Part shown: positions 1 to 5,052 of the stretch, piece by piece
Layout: each line of letters begins with the position of its first letter
How positions within the stretch are numbered: the stretch's first letter is position 1
Assembly: GCA_030150425.1 (NCBI GenBank)
Contig: JASLFY010000394.1
Location: forward strand, 1 to 5,052
DNA from: Yimella sp.
GTDB lineage: Bacteria; Actinomycetota; Actinomycetes; Actinomycetales; Dermatophilaceae
Direction: 5' to 3'
DNA length: 5,052 nt
Translations under genes and position numbers: made by a program
Notes under the pieces: model-generated
Told to the model about the DNA's origin: nothing
Database searches by the model: none
The model's input: the letters and a program-made list of their open reading frames with translations, nothing else

Positions 1-323
1 AGCATGTCGGCGAGCGTGCCGTCGCCGCGGGCGCGAGCCGCCGCGACGATCTCCTGCGTGGAGTGCCCGGCCGGCAGGTTACGGCCGACCGCTCCGGCGT
101 AGACGTAGTCGACCGCGCGCCCCAGGATCCTGGGCGCGACAACCGTCAGGACCACCGACACGATCGTGAGGGCGAGCACCAGGATCAGCTCGCTGCGGAA
201 CGGGCGCAACAGGCCGAGCAGTCGCTTGCCCGAGCCGCGGAAGTCCATCGTCTTCTCGGACGGGCCGATGCCCATGCCCGGGCCGCCCTGGCGGCGCATC
301 GGGCCGCGGGGTTGAGCGCTCAT
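1..323 (-). CDS. Second ABC multidrug-type exporter half-transporter, N-terminal part (3' end outside window)
   Basis: Only the first 107 residues are visible; the frame is open to the left edge. The N-terminus is a Gly/Met/Pro-rich leader (MSAQPRGPMRRQGGPGMGIG) followed by PSEKTMDFRGSGKRLLGLLR. The first membrane helix is at about residues 45-66, and then come the conserved-looking APRILGRAVDYVYAG and a loop ending GDGTLADM. This resembles the N-terminus of the larger partner in actinobacterial heterodimeric exporters, where a Gly-rich leader and a longer first external loop are usual. With the upstream gene carrying a degenerate ATPase site, this protein is expected to supply the catalytically competent Walker B, but that region is outside the window. 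The start at ATG 323 is supported by the ATGA overlap with the 21-codon frame and a GGGGG seven bases upstream. Internal ATGs at residues 9 and 17 cannot be excluded. Confidence 0.85.
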   Translation of the reverse strand, partial: MSAQPRGPMRRQGGPGMGIGPSEKTMDFRGSGKRLLGLLRPFRSELILVLALTIVSVVLTVVAPRILGRAVDYVYAGAVGRNLPAGHSTQEIVAAARARGDGTLADM

Positions 324-385
324 ACCGGGGCCCCCGCGAAGTATCGGAGCGACGAAGGAGCGGAGAACTTCGTGGGGTGGTTCAT
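320..385 (-). CDS. Possible 21-residue small protein or coupling leader between the two exporter genes
   Basis: I do not recognise this peptide. It begins MNHPTKFSAP and ends YFAGAPV. It is slightly basic, with no clear membrane segment, cysteine or signal. Support comes from its placement. Its ATG overlaps the TGA of the upstream exporter as ATGA, a GGAG sits eight bases before it, and its TGA overlaps the ATG of the downstream exporter, again as ATGA. It therefore fills the apparent intergenic gap exactly, and its codons are mostly G- or C-ending. It could be a real small protein, a translated leader whose only job is to pass ribosomes to the second exporter subunit, or chance. Translation through it would melt the inverted repeat at 332-377. 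Conservation of the frame in relatives would decide between these. Confidence 0.38.
   Translation of the reverse strand: MNHPTKFSAPSSLRYFAGAPV
331..335 (-). promoter_or_regulatory. Ribosome-binding site of the second exporter subunit
   Basis: GGGGG on the minus strand, seven bases before the ATG at 323-321, is the only purine-rich candidate. It is a poor match to AGGAGG. It lies in the 3' arm of the inverted repeat at 332-377 and next to a CCCC run, so it is likely to be partly masked in the RNA. Confidence 0.4.
332..377 (-). promoter_or_regulatory. Imperfect inverted repeat that could hide the second exporter's ribosome-binding site
   Basis: The transcript would carry CCCCACGAAGT (377-367) and ACTTCGCGGGG (342-332), which pair at 10 of 11 positions with one A-C mismatch and a 24-base loop. 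The 3' arm contains most of the GGGGG that serves as the Shine-Dalgarno for the ATG at 323. A second, shorter hairpin uses the same 5' segment: ACGAAG (373-368) can instead pair with CTTCGT (357-352) across a 10-base loop. Two mutually exclusive pairings next to a ribosome site resemble a translational switch or coupling element. No T-run follows, so it is not an intrinsic terminator. No energy calculation was made. Confidence 0.35.
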
Positions 386-2112
386 GAAGCACGCTCCATT
401 CGCTGGGAGGCGACGATCTCGGCGTACTCGGAACAGGTCCGTAGCAGGTCGTCGTGGCGGCCGAGGCCGACCACCCGGCCGTCCTCGAGCACCACGATCT
501 GGTCGGCGGCCTGCACAGTGGAGATCCGTTGGGCGACGACGAAGACCGTGGCGTCCTGCACCCGCGGCTGCAGGGCCGTACGCAGCGCCCGCTCGGTCCG
601 CAGGTCGAGCGCCGAGAAGCTGTCGTCGAAGAGGTAGATGCGGGCGTCGCTGACCAGCGCCCGGGCGATCGCCAGCCGCTGCCGTTGGCCGCCACTGAAG
701 TTGCTGCCGCCCTGCTGCACCGGTGCGTCGAGGCCGCCCTCGAGCTCGCGAACGAAGCCGTCGGCCTGCGCGATCCGCAGCGCCTCCCACAGGTCCTCGT
801 CGCTCGCATCGGGGTCGCCGTAGCGCAGGTTGCTCGCGACGGTGCCGGTGAACAGATAGCTCTTCTGCGGCACGATCCCGATGTGGCCCCACAACAACGT
901 GGGGTCGAGGTCGCGCACGTCGACCCCGTCGATCAGCACCGCGCCGGCAGTGGCGTCGAACAGCCGGGCGACCAGCGACACGAACGTGGTCTTGCCCGAA
1001 CCGGTCGCCCCGACGATCGCGATCGTCTGACCGGGCTCGGCCCGCAGCGTCACCCCGGACAGCACCGGCTGCGCCGCGCCCGGGTACGTGACCCCGGCGT
1101 CCTGGAACTCGACGACGCCCCGGGACTGCTCCGGCGTACGCGGGTCGGCCGGCGGAACCACCGAGATCGGCTCGTCGACGACCTCGCCGATCCGTTCGGC
1201 GGCGACCGCGGCGCGCGGAATCATCATGAACATGAAGGTCGCCATCATCACCGACATCAGGATCTGCATCAGGTAGGTCATGTACGCCGTCAGCGACCCG
1301 ATCTGCAGGGTCCCGTCGTCGACCTGGTGACCGCCGAACCACCAGACCGCGGTGGTGGAGATGTTCATGACCAGGAAAACCGACGGGAACAGCGACATCA
1401 TCAGCCGCCCGGTGCGCACCAGCGAGTCGCCCAGCTCACCGCTGGCGTCCTCGAACCGCTGCTGTTCGTACGGCTCGCGCCCGAAGGCGCGGATCACGCG
1501 TACGCCCGAAAGGTGTTCGCGCAGAATGCGGTTCACCGTGTCGAGGCGGCGTTGCACCTGCCGGAAACCGGGCACCAGGCTGCGCACCAGCAACCCGACG
1601 ATGATGCCGAGGACCACGACGGCGACGACGATCAGCCAGGACAGCGACACCGACTGACGCAGCGCCATGATCACGCCGCCGACCATCATCAGCGGCGCCA
1701 TCACCATCAGGGTGGCGCCCATCAGCACCACCATCTGCACCTGCTGCACGTCGTTCGTCGAGCGGGTGATCAGCGTGGGCGCACCGAAGTGATTCACCTC
1801 GCGCGCGGAGAACGCGCCGACCCGCCGGAACAGGGTGGCGCGGGTGTCTCGGCCGTAGAACATCGACAGGCGCGCGCCGACGTACGCCGACGCGATCGAC
1901 GCGATGACCTGGCCGACGGAGATCGCGAGCATCCAACCGCCCGTACGCCAGATGTAGCCGGTGTCGCCGAGGCGGACACCGCGGTCGATGATGTCGGCGT
2001 TGAGGGTGGGCAGGTAGAGGGACGCGGCGACACTGATCAGTTGCCAGAGCACCAGGGCCGCGACCAGCCCGGGGTAGCGCGCCAGATGGGCGCGGACTTC
2101 ACGAAGGAGCAC
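382..2112 (-). CDS. ABC multidrug-type exporter half-transporter, subunit with degenerate ATPase site
   Basis: This 576-residue protein fuses a six-helix exporter membrane domain (about residues 1-310) to an ATPase domain (about 334-570). Helices lie near 13-36, 58-81, 126-150, 157-179, 236-260 and 276-299. The ATPase has Walker A GATGSGKT (368-375), Q-loop Gln416, signature SGGQ (473-476), Walker B ending in Asp496 and D-loop SALD (500-503). The catalytic Glu position is Asp497 and the switch His is Gln528 (VAQRIST). Together these mark the weak-hydrolysis subunit of a heterodimeric exporter, whose partner follows downstream. The start is a GTG at 2112; the in-frame codon two positions upstream is a stop, and the N-terminus MLLREVRAHL followed by LYLPTLNADIID fits the family as I recall it. 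A possible ribosome site (GAAG, nine bases away) is weak. Substrates cannot be read from sequence; drugs, lipids or peptides are all possible. The stop overlaps a 21-codon frame as ATGA. Confidence 0.93.
   Translation of the reverse strand: MLLREVRAHLARYPGLVAALVLWQLISVAASLYLPTLNADIIDRGVRLGDTGYIWRTGGWMLAISVGQVIASIASAYVGARLSMFYGRDTRATLFRRVGAFSAREVNHFGAPTLITRSTNDVQQVQMVVLMGATLMVMAPLMMVGGVIMALRQSVSLSWLIVVAVVVLGIIVGLLVRSLVPGFRQVQRRLDTVNRILREHLSGVRVIRAFGREPYEQQRFEDASGELGDSLVRTGRLMMSLFPSVFLVMNISTTAVWWFGGHQVDDGTLQIGSLTAYMTYLMQILMSVMMATFMFMMIPRAAVAAERIGEVVDEPISVVPPADPRTPEQSRGVVEFQDAGVTYPGAAQPVLSGVTLRAEPGQTIAIVGATGSGKTTFVSLVARLFDATAGAVLIDGVDVRDLDPTLLWGHIGIVPQKSYLFTGTVASNLRYGDPDASDEDLWEALRIAQADGFVRELEGGLDAPVQQGGSNFSGGQRQRLAIARALVSDARIYLFDDSFSALDLRTERALRTALQPRVQDATVFVVAQRISTVQAADQIVVLEDGRVVGLGRHDDLLRTCSEYAEIVASQRMERAS
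394..397 (-). promoter_or_regulatory. Ribosome-binding site of the 21-codon frame
   Basis: GGAG on the minus strand lies eight bases before the ATG at 385-383, inside the final codons of the exporter gene. The spacing is close to ideal and better than that of several certain genes in this window. GGAG here also encodes part of Met-Glu-Arg, so it is not independent of the exporter sequence. Confidence 0.4.
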
Positions 2113-2153
2113 GATTCATAGCTTCGCACTCCGCCGGCTCCATCCCAACCGAC
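2113..2153 (-). other. 41-base junction between importer and exporter genes, no terminator seen
   Basis: No GC-rich hairpin followed by a T-run is visible on the minus strand, only a short GCCGGC palindrome. A six-codon frame (MNRAPS, 2119-2099) begins here and overlaps the exporter GTG start out of frame. I see no convincing promoter boxes, though actinobacterial promoters are hard to read by eye. Read-through from the importer genes is the simplest reading. Confidence 0.45.
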
Positions 2154-3092
2154 TTACCGGGCCAGACCCTTGGCCTTCAGGAAGGTGTTCGCGACCGATT
2201 TGGCGTCCTTCTTGTCGACCACGACCTGCTTCACCATCTCGGCCAGCTCGTCGGTGGTCAGCTTCGCGGACAGCTTGTTCAGCGCAACTTGCACCTTCGG
2301 GGTGGCGGCCGAGCGGGCGATGAGCGGCACGACCTGGTCGCTGCCGAAAACGTGCTTGTCGTCCTGCAGCACCACGAAGTCGTTGGCTTTGATCGCCGGG
2401 TCGGTGGAGAAGATGTTGGCCGCCTGGGCCTGGTTGTTCTTCAAGGCGGACGCGATCGCGGTGGTCGCGCTCAAGGCCCGGAAACTCTTGGGCACCAGGT
2501 GGTAGGTGGCCTTCAACCCGGGCAGGCCCTGCTCGCGCCCCTGGAACTCCGAGGGTGCGGCGATGGTGACCTCGCTGCTGTGTTTCGCCAGGTCGGAGAT
2601 GGTCTTCAGGTTCCACTTCTGCGCCGTCTTGCGGGTGACGACGAGCGAGTTGGAGTCCTGCGCCTGGGACGGCTGCAGCACCAGCTGGCTGCTCGGGATC
2701 GTGGTCAGCAGCGCGGCGTAGACCGCGTCGGGCAGCTTCTGGGTGGCGGTCTTGTCGAGATAGCTCAGCAGCGACCCGGTGTACTCGGGCACGATCTGCA
2801 CCGACCCGTCGTCGAGCGCCTTGAGGTAGGCCTCGCGCGCACCGATCGGGTCGGTCGTCGACACCTTCACACCCTGCGCCCGCAGCGTGCCGGCGTAGAG
2901 CTCGGCCAGCAGACCCGACTCGGGGAAGTTCGCCGACCCGATGGTGACGTGGCCCGTCTTCGGCTTGTCGGTGGAGCACTTCCCACCGCCGGAGGCGTTG
3001 TTCAACGGGTCGCTGTTCAGCCCACAGCCGGCGAGGCTGCCGGACAGGGTCACCGCCAGGGCGGCGGAGAGCAGCGTGCGACGGGTGGTCAT
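2154..3092 (-). CDS. opuCC: Quaternary-ammonium family solute-binding lipoprotein (OpuCC/ProX/OsmF-like)
   Basis: This 312-residue lipid-anchored receptor would capture solute outside the membrane and deliver it to the two permeases. The signal peptide (residues 1-22) ends in the lipobox LAGC with Cys23 as the lipidated residue. TRRTLL near the N-terminus also resembles a weak twin-arginine motif, so the export route is open. The mature protein shows the landmarks of the OpuAC-type substrate-binding fold: IGSANFPES (51-59), the conserved PEYTGSLL (102-109), DSNSLVV (146-152), NIFSTDP (226-232) and the late DDKHVFGSDQVVPLI stretch (244-258). Family members bind glycine betaine, choline, carnitine and similar cations in an aromatic cage. 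Tyr104 is in a conserved position, while Phe228 stands where canonical relatives usually have Tyr, so the ligand should not be assumed. The gene ends with TAA, 41 bases before the exporter start, with no obvious terminator. The family call is firm and the substrate is not. Confidence 0.92.
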   Translation of the reverse strand: MTTRRTLLSAALAVTLSGSLAGCGLNSDPLNNASGGGKCSTDKPKTGHVTIGSANFPESGLLAELYAGTLRAQGVKVSTTDPIGAREAYLKALDDGSVQIVPEYTGSLLSYLDKTATQKLPDAVYAALLTTIPSSQLVLQPSQAQDSNSLVVTRKTAQKWNLKTISDLAKHSSEVTIAAPSEFQGREQGLPGLKATYHLVPKSFRALSATTAIASALKNNQAQAANIFSTDPAIKANDFVVLQDDKHVFGSDQVVPLIARSAATPKVQVALNKLSAKLTTDELAEMVKQVVVDKKDAKSVANTFLKAKGLAR

Positions 3093-3838
3093 GAGGTGCT
3101 CCCGGTGGGTTCGAGTTCGGCACGGTCGGCCTGCGCCCGGCGCAACCGGCGACGCGAGGTCGCGCCGGTCAGCCCGGGCGAGACGACGGTCCGTTGGACG
3201 GCGGCCAGGACGAGATCGACGATGAGGGCCAGCACTGCGACCAGCAGCGAGCCGCCGACCATCACTTCGTACTGGCTCTGGGCGAGACCGTCGATCAGGT
3301 AGCGGCCGAAGCCGCCCAGTCCGACCGAGGCGGCGATGGTGGCGGTGGCGATGACCTGCAGGGTCGCGCTGCGCAGGCCGGAGAAGATCAACGGCAGCGC
3401 GCACGGCAGTTCCACCTTGGTGAAGACCTCCGACCCACTCATCCCGAGGCCGTACGCGGCGTCGCGGGCGGCGGGGTCGACCTCGCTGATCCCGGCGTGG
3501 GTGCCGGCCAGGATCGGCGGGATCGCGAGGATCACGAGCACGAAGATCGACGGCGCGGTGAAGGCCAGGTCGCCGCTGAGCCGCGGGCCGGCCCAGAGCG
3601 CGGCGACGAACAGCAGACCCAGCGACGGGACGGCCCGGGCCGCGTTGGCCAGCGAGATCAGCCAGCGGCCCTTGCCGGTGTGGGCGATCCAGCTGGCCAG
3701 CGGGATCGCGATCGCCGCCGCGATGAGCAGGGTGATCGCGCTGTAGATCAGGTGTTGCTCGAGGCGGTGCGGGATGCCGGCGTCGCCGGACCAGTTGGAG
3801 CCCGCGGTCAGCCAGTCCCAGACCTTGGTGAGGATCAT
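3089..3838 (-). CDS. opuCD: Second ABC importer permease (OpuCB/OpuCD-like)
   Basis: This 249-residue membrane protein is the partner permease of the importer; OpuC-type systems use two different permeases. After an amphipathic N-terminus (MILTKVWDWL), hydrophobic helices lie at about residues 30-52, 60-85, 92-114, 145-175 and 192-215. The EAA-type ATPase-docking loop is at about 126-155 (DAAYGLGMSGSEVFTKVELP, with Gly132 and the following LP). The tail after about 225 is hydrophilic, with a basic cluster (RRRLRRAQADR) expected to be cytoplasmic. I chose the ATG at 3838, which forms a four-base ATGA overlap with the upstream permease and has a GGAAGG site. A GTG at 3859 would add seven residues (MAEGGGR) and is less likely. 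The stop overlaps the binding-protein start, again as ATGA, so the two permeases and the binding protein should be translationally coupled. Confidence 0.92.
   Translation of the reverse strand: MILTKVWDWLTAGSNWSGDAGIPHRLEQHLIYSAITLLIAAAIAIPLASWIAHTGKGRWLISLANAARAVPSLGLLFVAALWAGPRLSGDLAFTAPSIFVLVILAIPPILAGTHAGISEVDPAARDAAYGLGMSGSEVFTKVELPCALPLIFSGLRSATLQVIATATIAASVGLGGFGRYLIDGLAQSQYEVMVGGSLLVAVLALIVDLVLAAVQRTVVSPGLTGATSRRRLRRAQADRAELEPTGSTS
3099..3103 (-). promoter_or_regulatory. Ribosome-binding site of the solute-binding protein
   Basis: The minus strand reads GGGAG six bases before the ATG at 3092-3090, inside the end of the second permease. It fixes the start of the binding protein at the codon preceding its lipoprotein signal; the open frame itself extends about 300 bases further upstream. 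Confidence 0.6.
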
Positions 3839-4476
3839 CCGGCCACCGCCTTCCGCCACGGCGTCGCGAGCCGCGCGATCACCTGGATCACCAGGTCGAA
3901 CAGCAGCGCCAGGATCAGGCAGGCGACGACGCCGACCACGATCTCGGTGACGTAGTCACGCTGGAAGCCGTCGGTGAGGTAGTAGCCCAGCTGGGAGACA
4001 CCGATCAGCGAGGCGACGCTGACGATGCTCACGTTGCTGACCGCCGCGACTCGCAGCCCGCCGGCGATCACCGGGACACCGAGCGGCAACTCGACCCGCA
4101 GCAACCGGCGCAGCGCCGGCATGCCCATCGCGGTGGCCGCCTGGGTCACCGCGGTCGGCACCGCGTCGAGCGCGTCGGTGACGGTGCGGACCAGCAGCGC
4201 GACGGTGTAGACGGTCATCGCGGCGATGACATTCCACGGCGACAGGATGCGGGTGCCGAGGATGATCGGCATCACGATGAACAGGGCCAGCGAGGGGATC
4301 GTGTAGAGCAGCCCGGAGCCGGCGACCATCGCGGGGCGCCAGCGGGGGCGGCTGTGGGCGAGCCAGCCCAGCGGGATCGCGATGAGCAACCCGAGCAGCA
4401 GCGGGATCCCGGCGAGCAGCGTGTGTTGCCAGGCTCGCTGCAGGATGTCGGACCAGTGGTCCTGGACGTAGTTCAC
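3835..4476 (-). CDS. opuCB: OpuCB-like ABC importer permease
   Basis: This 213-residue integral membrane protein is one of two channel-forming subunits of the quaternary-ammonium importer. It is about the usual length for the OpuCB/ProW-like short permeases. A short N-terminus (MNYVQDHWSD) is followed by hydrophobic helices at about residues 18-40, 50-73, 83-103, 133-165 and 176-201. The cytoplasmic EAA-type coupling loop is at about 112-140 (QAATAMGMPALRRLLRVELP), with Gly118 at the conserved position and a following LP; it docks on the ATPase. The start is a GTG, since no ATG lies in frame just upstream and homologous permeases begin with a similar short N-terminus. The only ribosome-site candidate is a weak GAG about 6 bases upstream, so translation probably depends on coupling to the ATPase gene. 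Its TGA overlaps the ATG of the next permease by four bases. Confidence 0.93.
   Translation of the reverse strand: MNYVQDHWSDILQRAWQHTLLAGIPLLLGLLIAIPLGWLAHSRPRWRPAMVAGSGLLYTIPSLALFIVMPIILGTRILSPWNVIAAMTVYTVALLVRTVTDALDAVPTAVTQAATAMGMPALRRLLRVELPLGVPVIAGGLRVAAVSNVSIVSVASLIGVSQLGYYLTDGFQRDYVTEIVVGVVACLILALLFDLVIQVIARLATPWRKAVAG
3849..3854 (-). promoter_or_regulatory. Ribosome-binding site of the second permease
   Basis: The minus strand reads GGAAGG ten bases before the ATG at 3838-3836. It lies inside the last codons of the first permease and favours the ATG in the ATGA overlap over the in-frame GTG at 3859. Confidence 0.55.
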
Positions 4477-4487
4477 CGCGGTCTCAT
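4473..4487 (-). promoter_or_regulatory. Four-codon frame (MRPR) bridging the ATPase stop and permease start
   Basis: An ATG at 4487-4485 overlaps the ATPase TGA (4486-4484) as ATGA. The frame reads MRPR and stops at TGA 4475-4473, which overlaps the GTG start of the permease (4476-4474) as GTGA. No convincing Shine-Dalgarno precedes it. If used, it would carry terminating ribosomes straight onto the permease start. It may equally be chance, because any start codon followed by A creates a TGA in another frame. Confidence 0.2.
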
Positions 4488-5052
4488 GCCCGGTCGGCCT
4501 GCTCGGCGACCGGTGCGACGTCGTCGGGGTCGACCTCGATCCGCTCGTGGTCCTCGATGGCGGTGAGCACCTCGTGGGCCCGGACCGTTCCGAGCAGGCG
4601 GCCGTCGTCGTCGACGATCACACCGCGCCTCGACGGGGAGGACAGCGCCGCGTCGAGGCTCGCCCGCAACGGGCCGCCGCGCCGGGCGAGGGTGCCTCCG
4701 CGGTGCAGCATCGCCGACTCGACCGGCGCCTCGATGCGCTCGGGTTCGACCCAGCCGAGCGGCTTGTTCTCCTCGTCGACGACCAACACCCAGCGGTCGC
4801 GGGTGGCCGCGCGGGCCTCCTGCGGGGTCGCGCCCAGCGGCACCACCGGTTCGTGGTTCAGGCCGAACTGGGGCGAGTCCTGGAAGGCCAGCGAGCGGTA
4901 ACCGCGGTCGCGACCGACGAAGCCGGCGACGAAATCGTCGATCGGGTGGGCCAGCAGATACTCCGGGGTGGCGACCTGGGCGAGCTTCCCCCCGACCCGC
5001 AGCACCGCGACCTGGTCGCCGAGCTTCATCGCCTCGTCGATGTCATGGGTGA
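4484..5052 (-). CDS. opuCA: OpuCA-like ABC importer ATPase with tandem CBS domains, C-terminal part (5' end outside window)
   Basis: This is the C-terminal 188 residues of the ATP-hydrolysing subunit of a quaternary-ammonium/compatible-solute importer. It would act as a dimer on the cytoplasmic face. The frame is open to the window edge. The first visible residues, THDIDEA, are the switch-histidine loop that closes an ABC ATPase domain, so Walker A, the signature and Walker B lie beyond base 5052. The ATG at 5029-5027 is internal and not the start. After the ATPase end come two CBS-type repeats, at about visible residues 60-107 (core RWVLVVDEENKPLGWV) and 111-165 (core RRGVIVDDDGRLLGTV), and then a strongly acidic tail. 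ATPase plus two CBS domains is the OpuCA/ProV-type architecture, and in this family the CBS region and tail are linked to osmotic or ionic control. The TGA stop is followed 7 bases later by the GTG of the first permease. The family is secure from architecture and neighbours; the exact solute is not. Confidence 0.93.
   Translation of the reverse strand, partial: THDIDEAMKLGDQVAVLRVGGKLAQVATPEYLLAHPIDDFVAGFVGRDRGYRSLAFQDSPQFGLNHEPVVPLGATPQEARAATRDRWVLVVDEENKPLGWVEPERIEAPVESAMLHRGGTLARRGGPLRASLDAALSSPSRRGVIVDDDGRLLGTVRAHEVLTAIEDHERIEVDPDDVAPVAEQADRA

Noticed and set aside
121..134. Perfect 14-base palindrome CCCAGGATCCTGGG inside the second exporter gene
   Set aside because: One such palindrome in a 5 kb GC-rich window is not surprising, it encodes the conserved-looking PRILG stretch, and it has no loop or T-run, so an operator or terminator role is unsupported.
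320..1342. Minus-strand open frame of 340 codons overlapping the exporter ATPase domain in another frame
   Set aside because: Most of it is an Arg/Gly/Asp-rich out-of-frame translation of the exporter. Only its last 21 codons, beyond the exporter stop, are worth considering and are reported separately.
454..2121. Long plus-strand open frame of 555 codons opposite the exporter gene
   Set aside because: It is antisense to a certain ABC exporter, its product is a low-complexity His/Asp/Gln/Arg-rich chain with no domain, and long antisense frames are expected in GC-rich coding DNA.
2289..3302. Plus-strand open frame of 337 codons opposite the binding-protein gene
   Set aside because: The product is Gly/Arg/Val/Gln-rich without motifs; it crosses the ends of two real genes and mirrors their codon pattern.
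2154..3404. Extended version of the binding protein starting about 104 codons upstream
   Set aside because: The extra part lies inside the second permease in another frame; the ATG at 3092 has a GGGAG site and directly precedes the lipoprotein signal peptide.
3836..3859. GTG start seven codons upstream for the second permease
   Set aside because: It would overlap the previous gene further and add Gly-rich residues. The ATG in the ATGA overlap has a well-spaced GGAAGG.
3881..3896. Inverted repeat ACCTGG/CCAGGT with a 4-base loop near the end of the first permease gene
   Set aside because: Six-base arms within coding DNA, no T-run and no adjacent start; compatible with chance.
3194..3955. Plus-strand open frame of 253 codons opposite the permease genes
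   Set aside because: It has the Asp/Arg/Gln/Gly-rich composition of a reverse-frame shadow, no recognisable fold, and overlaps a secure permease.

Overview
The window comes from a high-GC Gram-positive bacterium, most likely an actinobacterium. The signs are very GC-rich DNA with G/C-biased third codon positions, GTG as well as ATG starts, a lipoprotein signal, and exporter subunits that resemble a heterodimeric ABC family common in Actinomycetota. I cannot place the genus. Every gene I accept is on the minus strand, so transcription runs from base 5052 towards base 1. There are no RNA genes, mobile elements, CRISPR arrays or recognisable terminators.

Right-hand module (about 5052 to 2154): a complete set of parts for a type I ABC importer of the OpuC/ProU quaternary-ammonium (compatible solute) family. 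In transcription order it has the C-terminal part of the ATPase with two CBS domains (cut by the window edge), a first permease, a second permease, and a lipoprotein solute-binding protein. The genes are tightly packed. Two junctions are 4-base ATGA stop/start overlaps, and the ATPase-permease junction is a 7-base gap bridged by a 4-codon reading frame. The binding protein captures solute outside the membrane, the two permeases form the channel, and two ATPase copies power uptake. The CBS domains and acidic tail probably set the response to osmotic state. The binding protein has Phe at one position where canonical family members usually carry a cage Tyr, so betaine is not assured as the substrate.

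Left-hand module (2112 to 1): two type IV half-transporters of the ABC multidrug-exporter type that should form a heterodimer. The first is complete and has a degenerate nucleotide site, with Asp for the catalytic Glu and Gln for the switch His. The second runs off the left edge, and only its N-terminus and first membrane helix are visible. The modules are separated by only 41 bases with no visible terminator, so read-through is plausible although the functions differ.

The least expected element is between the two exporter genes. What looks like a 58-base spacer is spanned exactly by a 21-codon frame. It starts in an ATGA overlap with the first exporter stop, has a well-placed GGAG, and ends in an ATGA overlap with the second exporter start. 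The same stretch holds a long imperfect inverted repeat that would sequester the second gene's ribosome-binding site, plus a competing shorter hairpin. This looks like a translational-coupling or attenuation device, but it is read by eye only.
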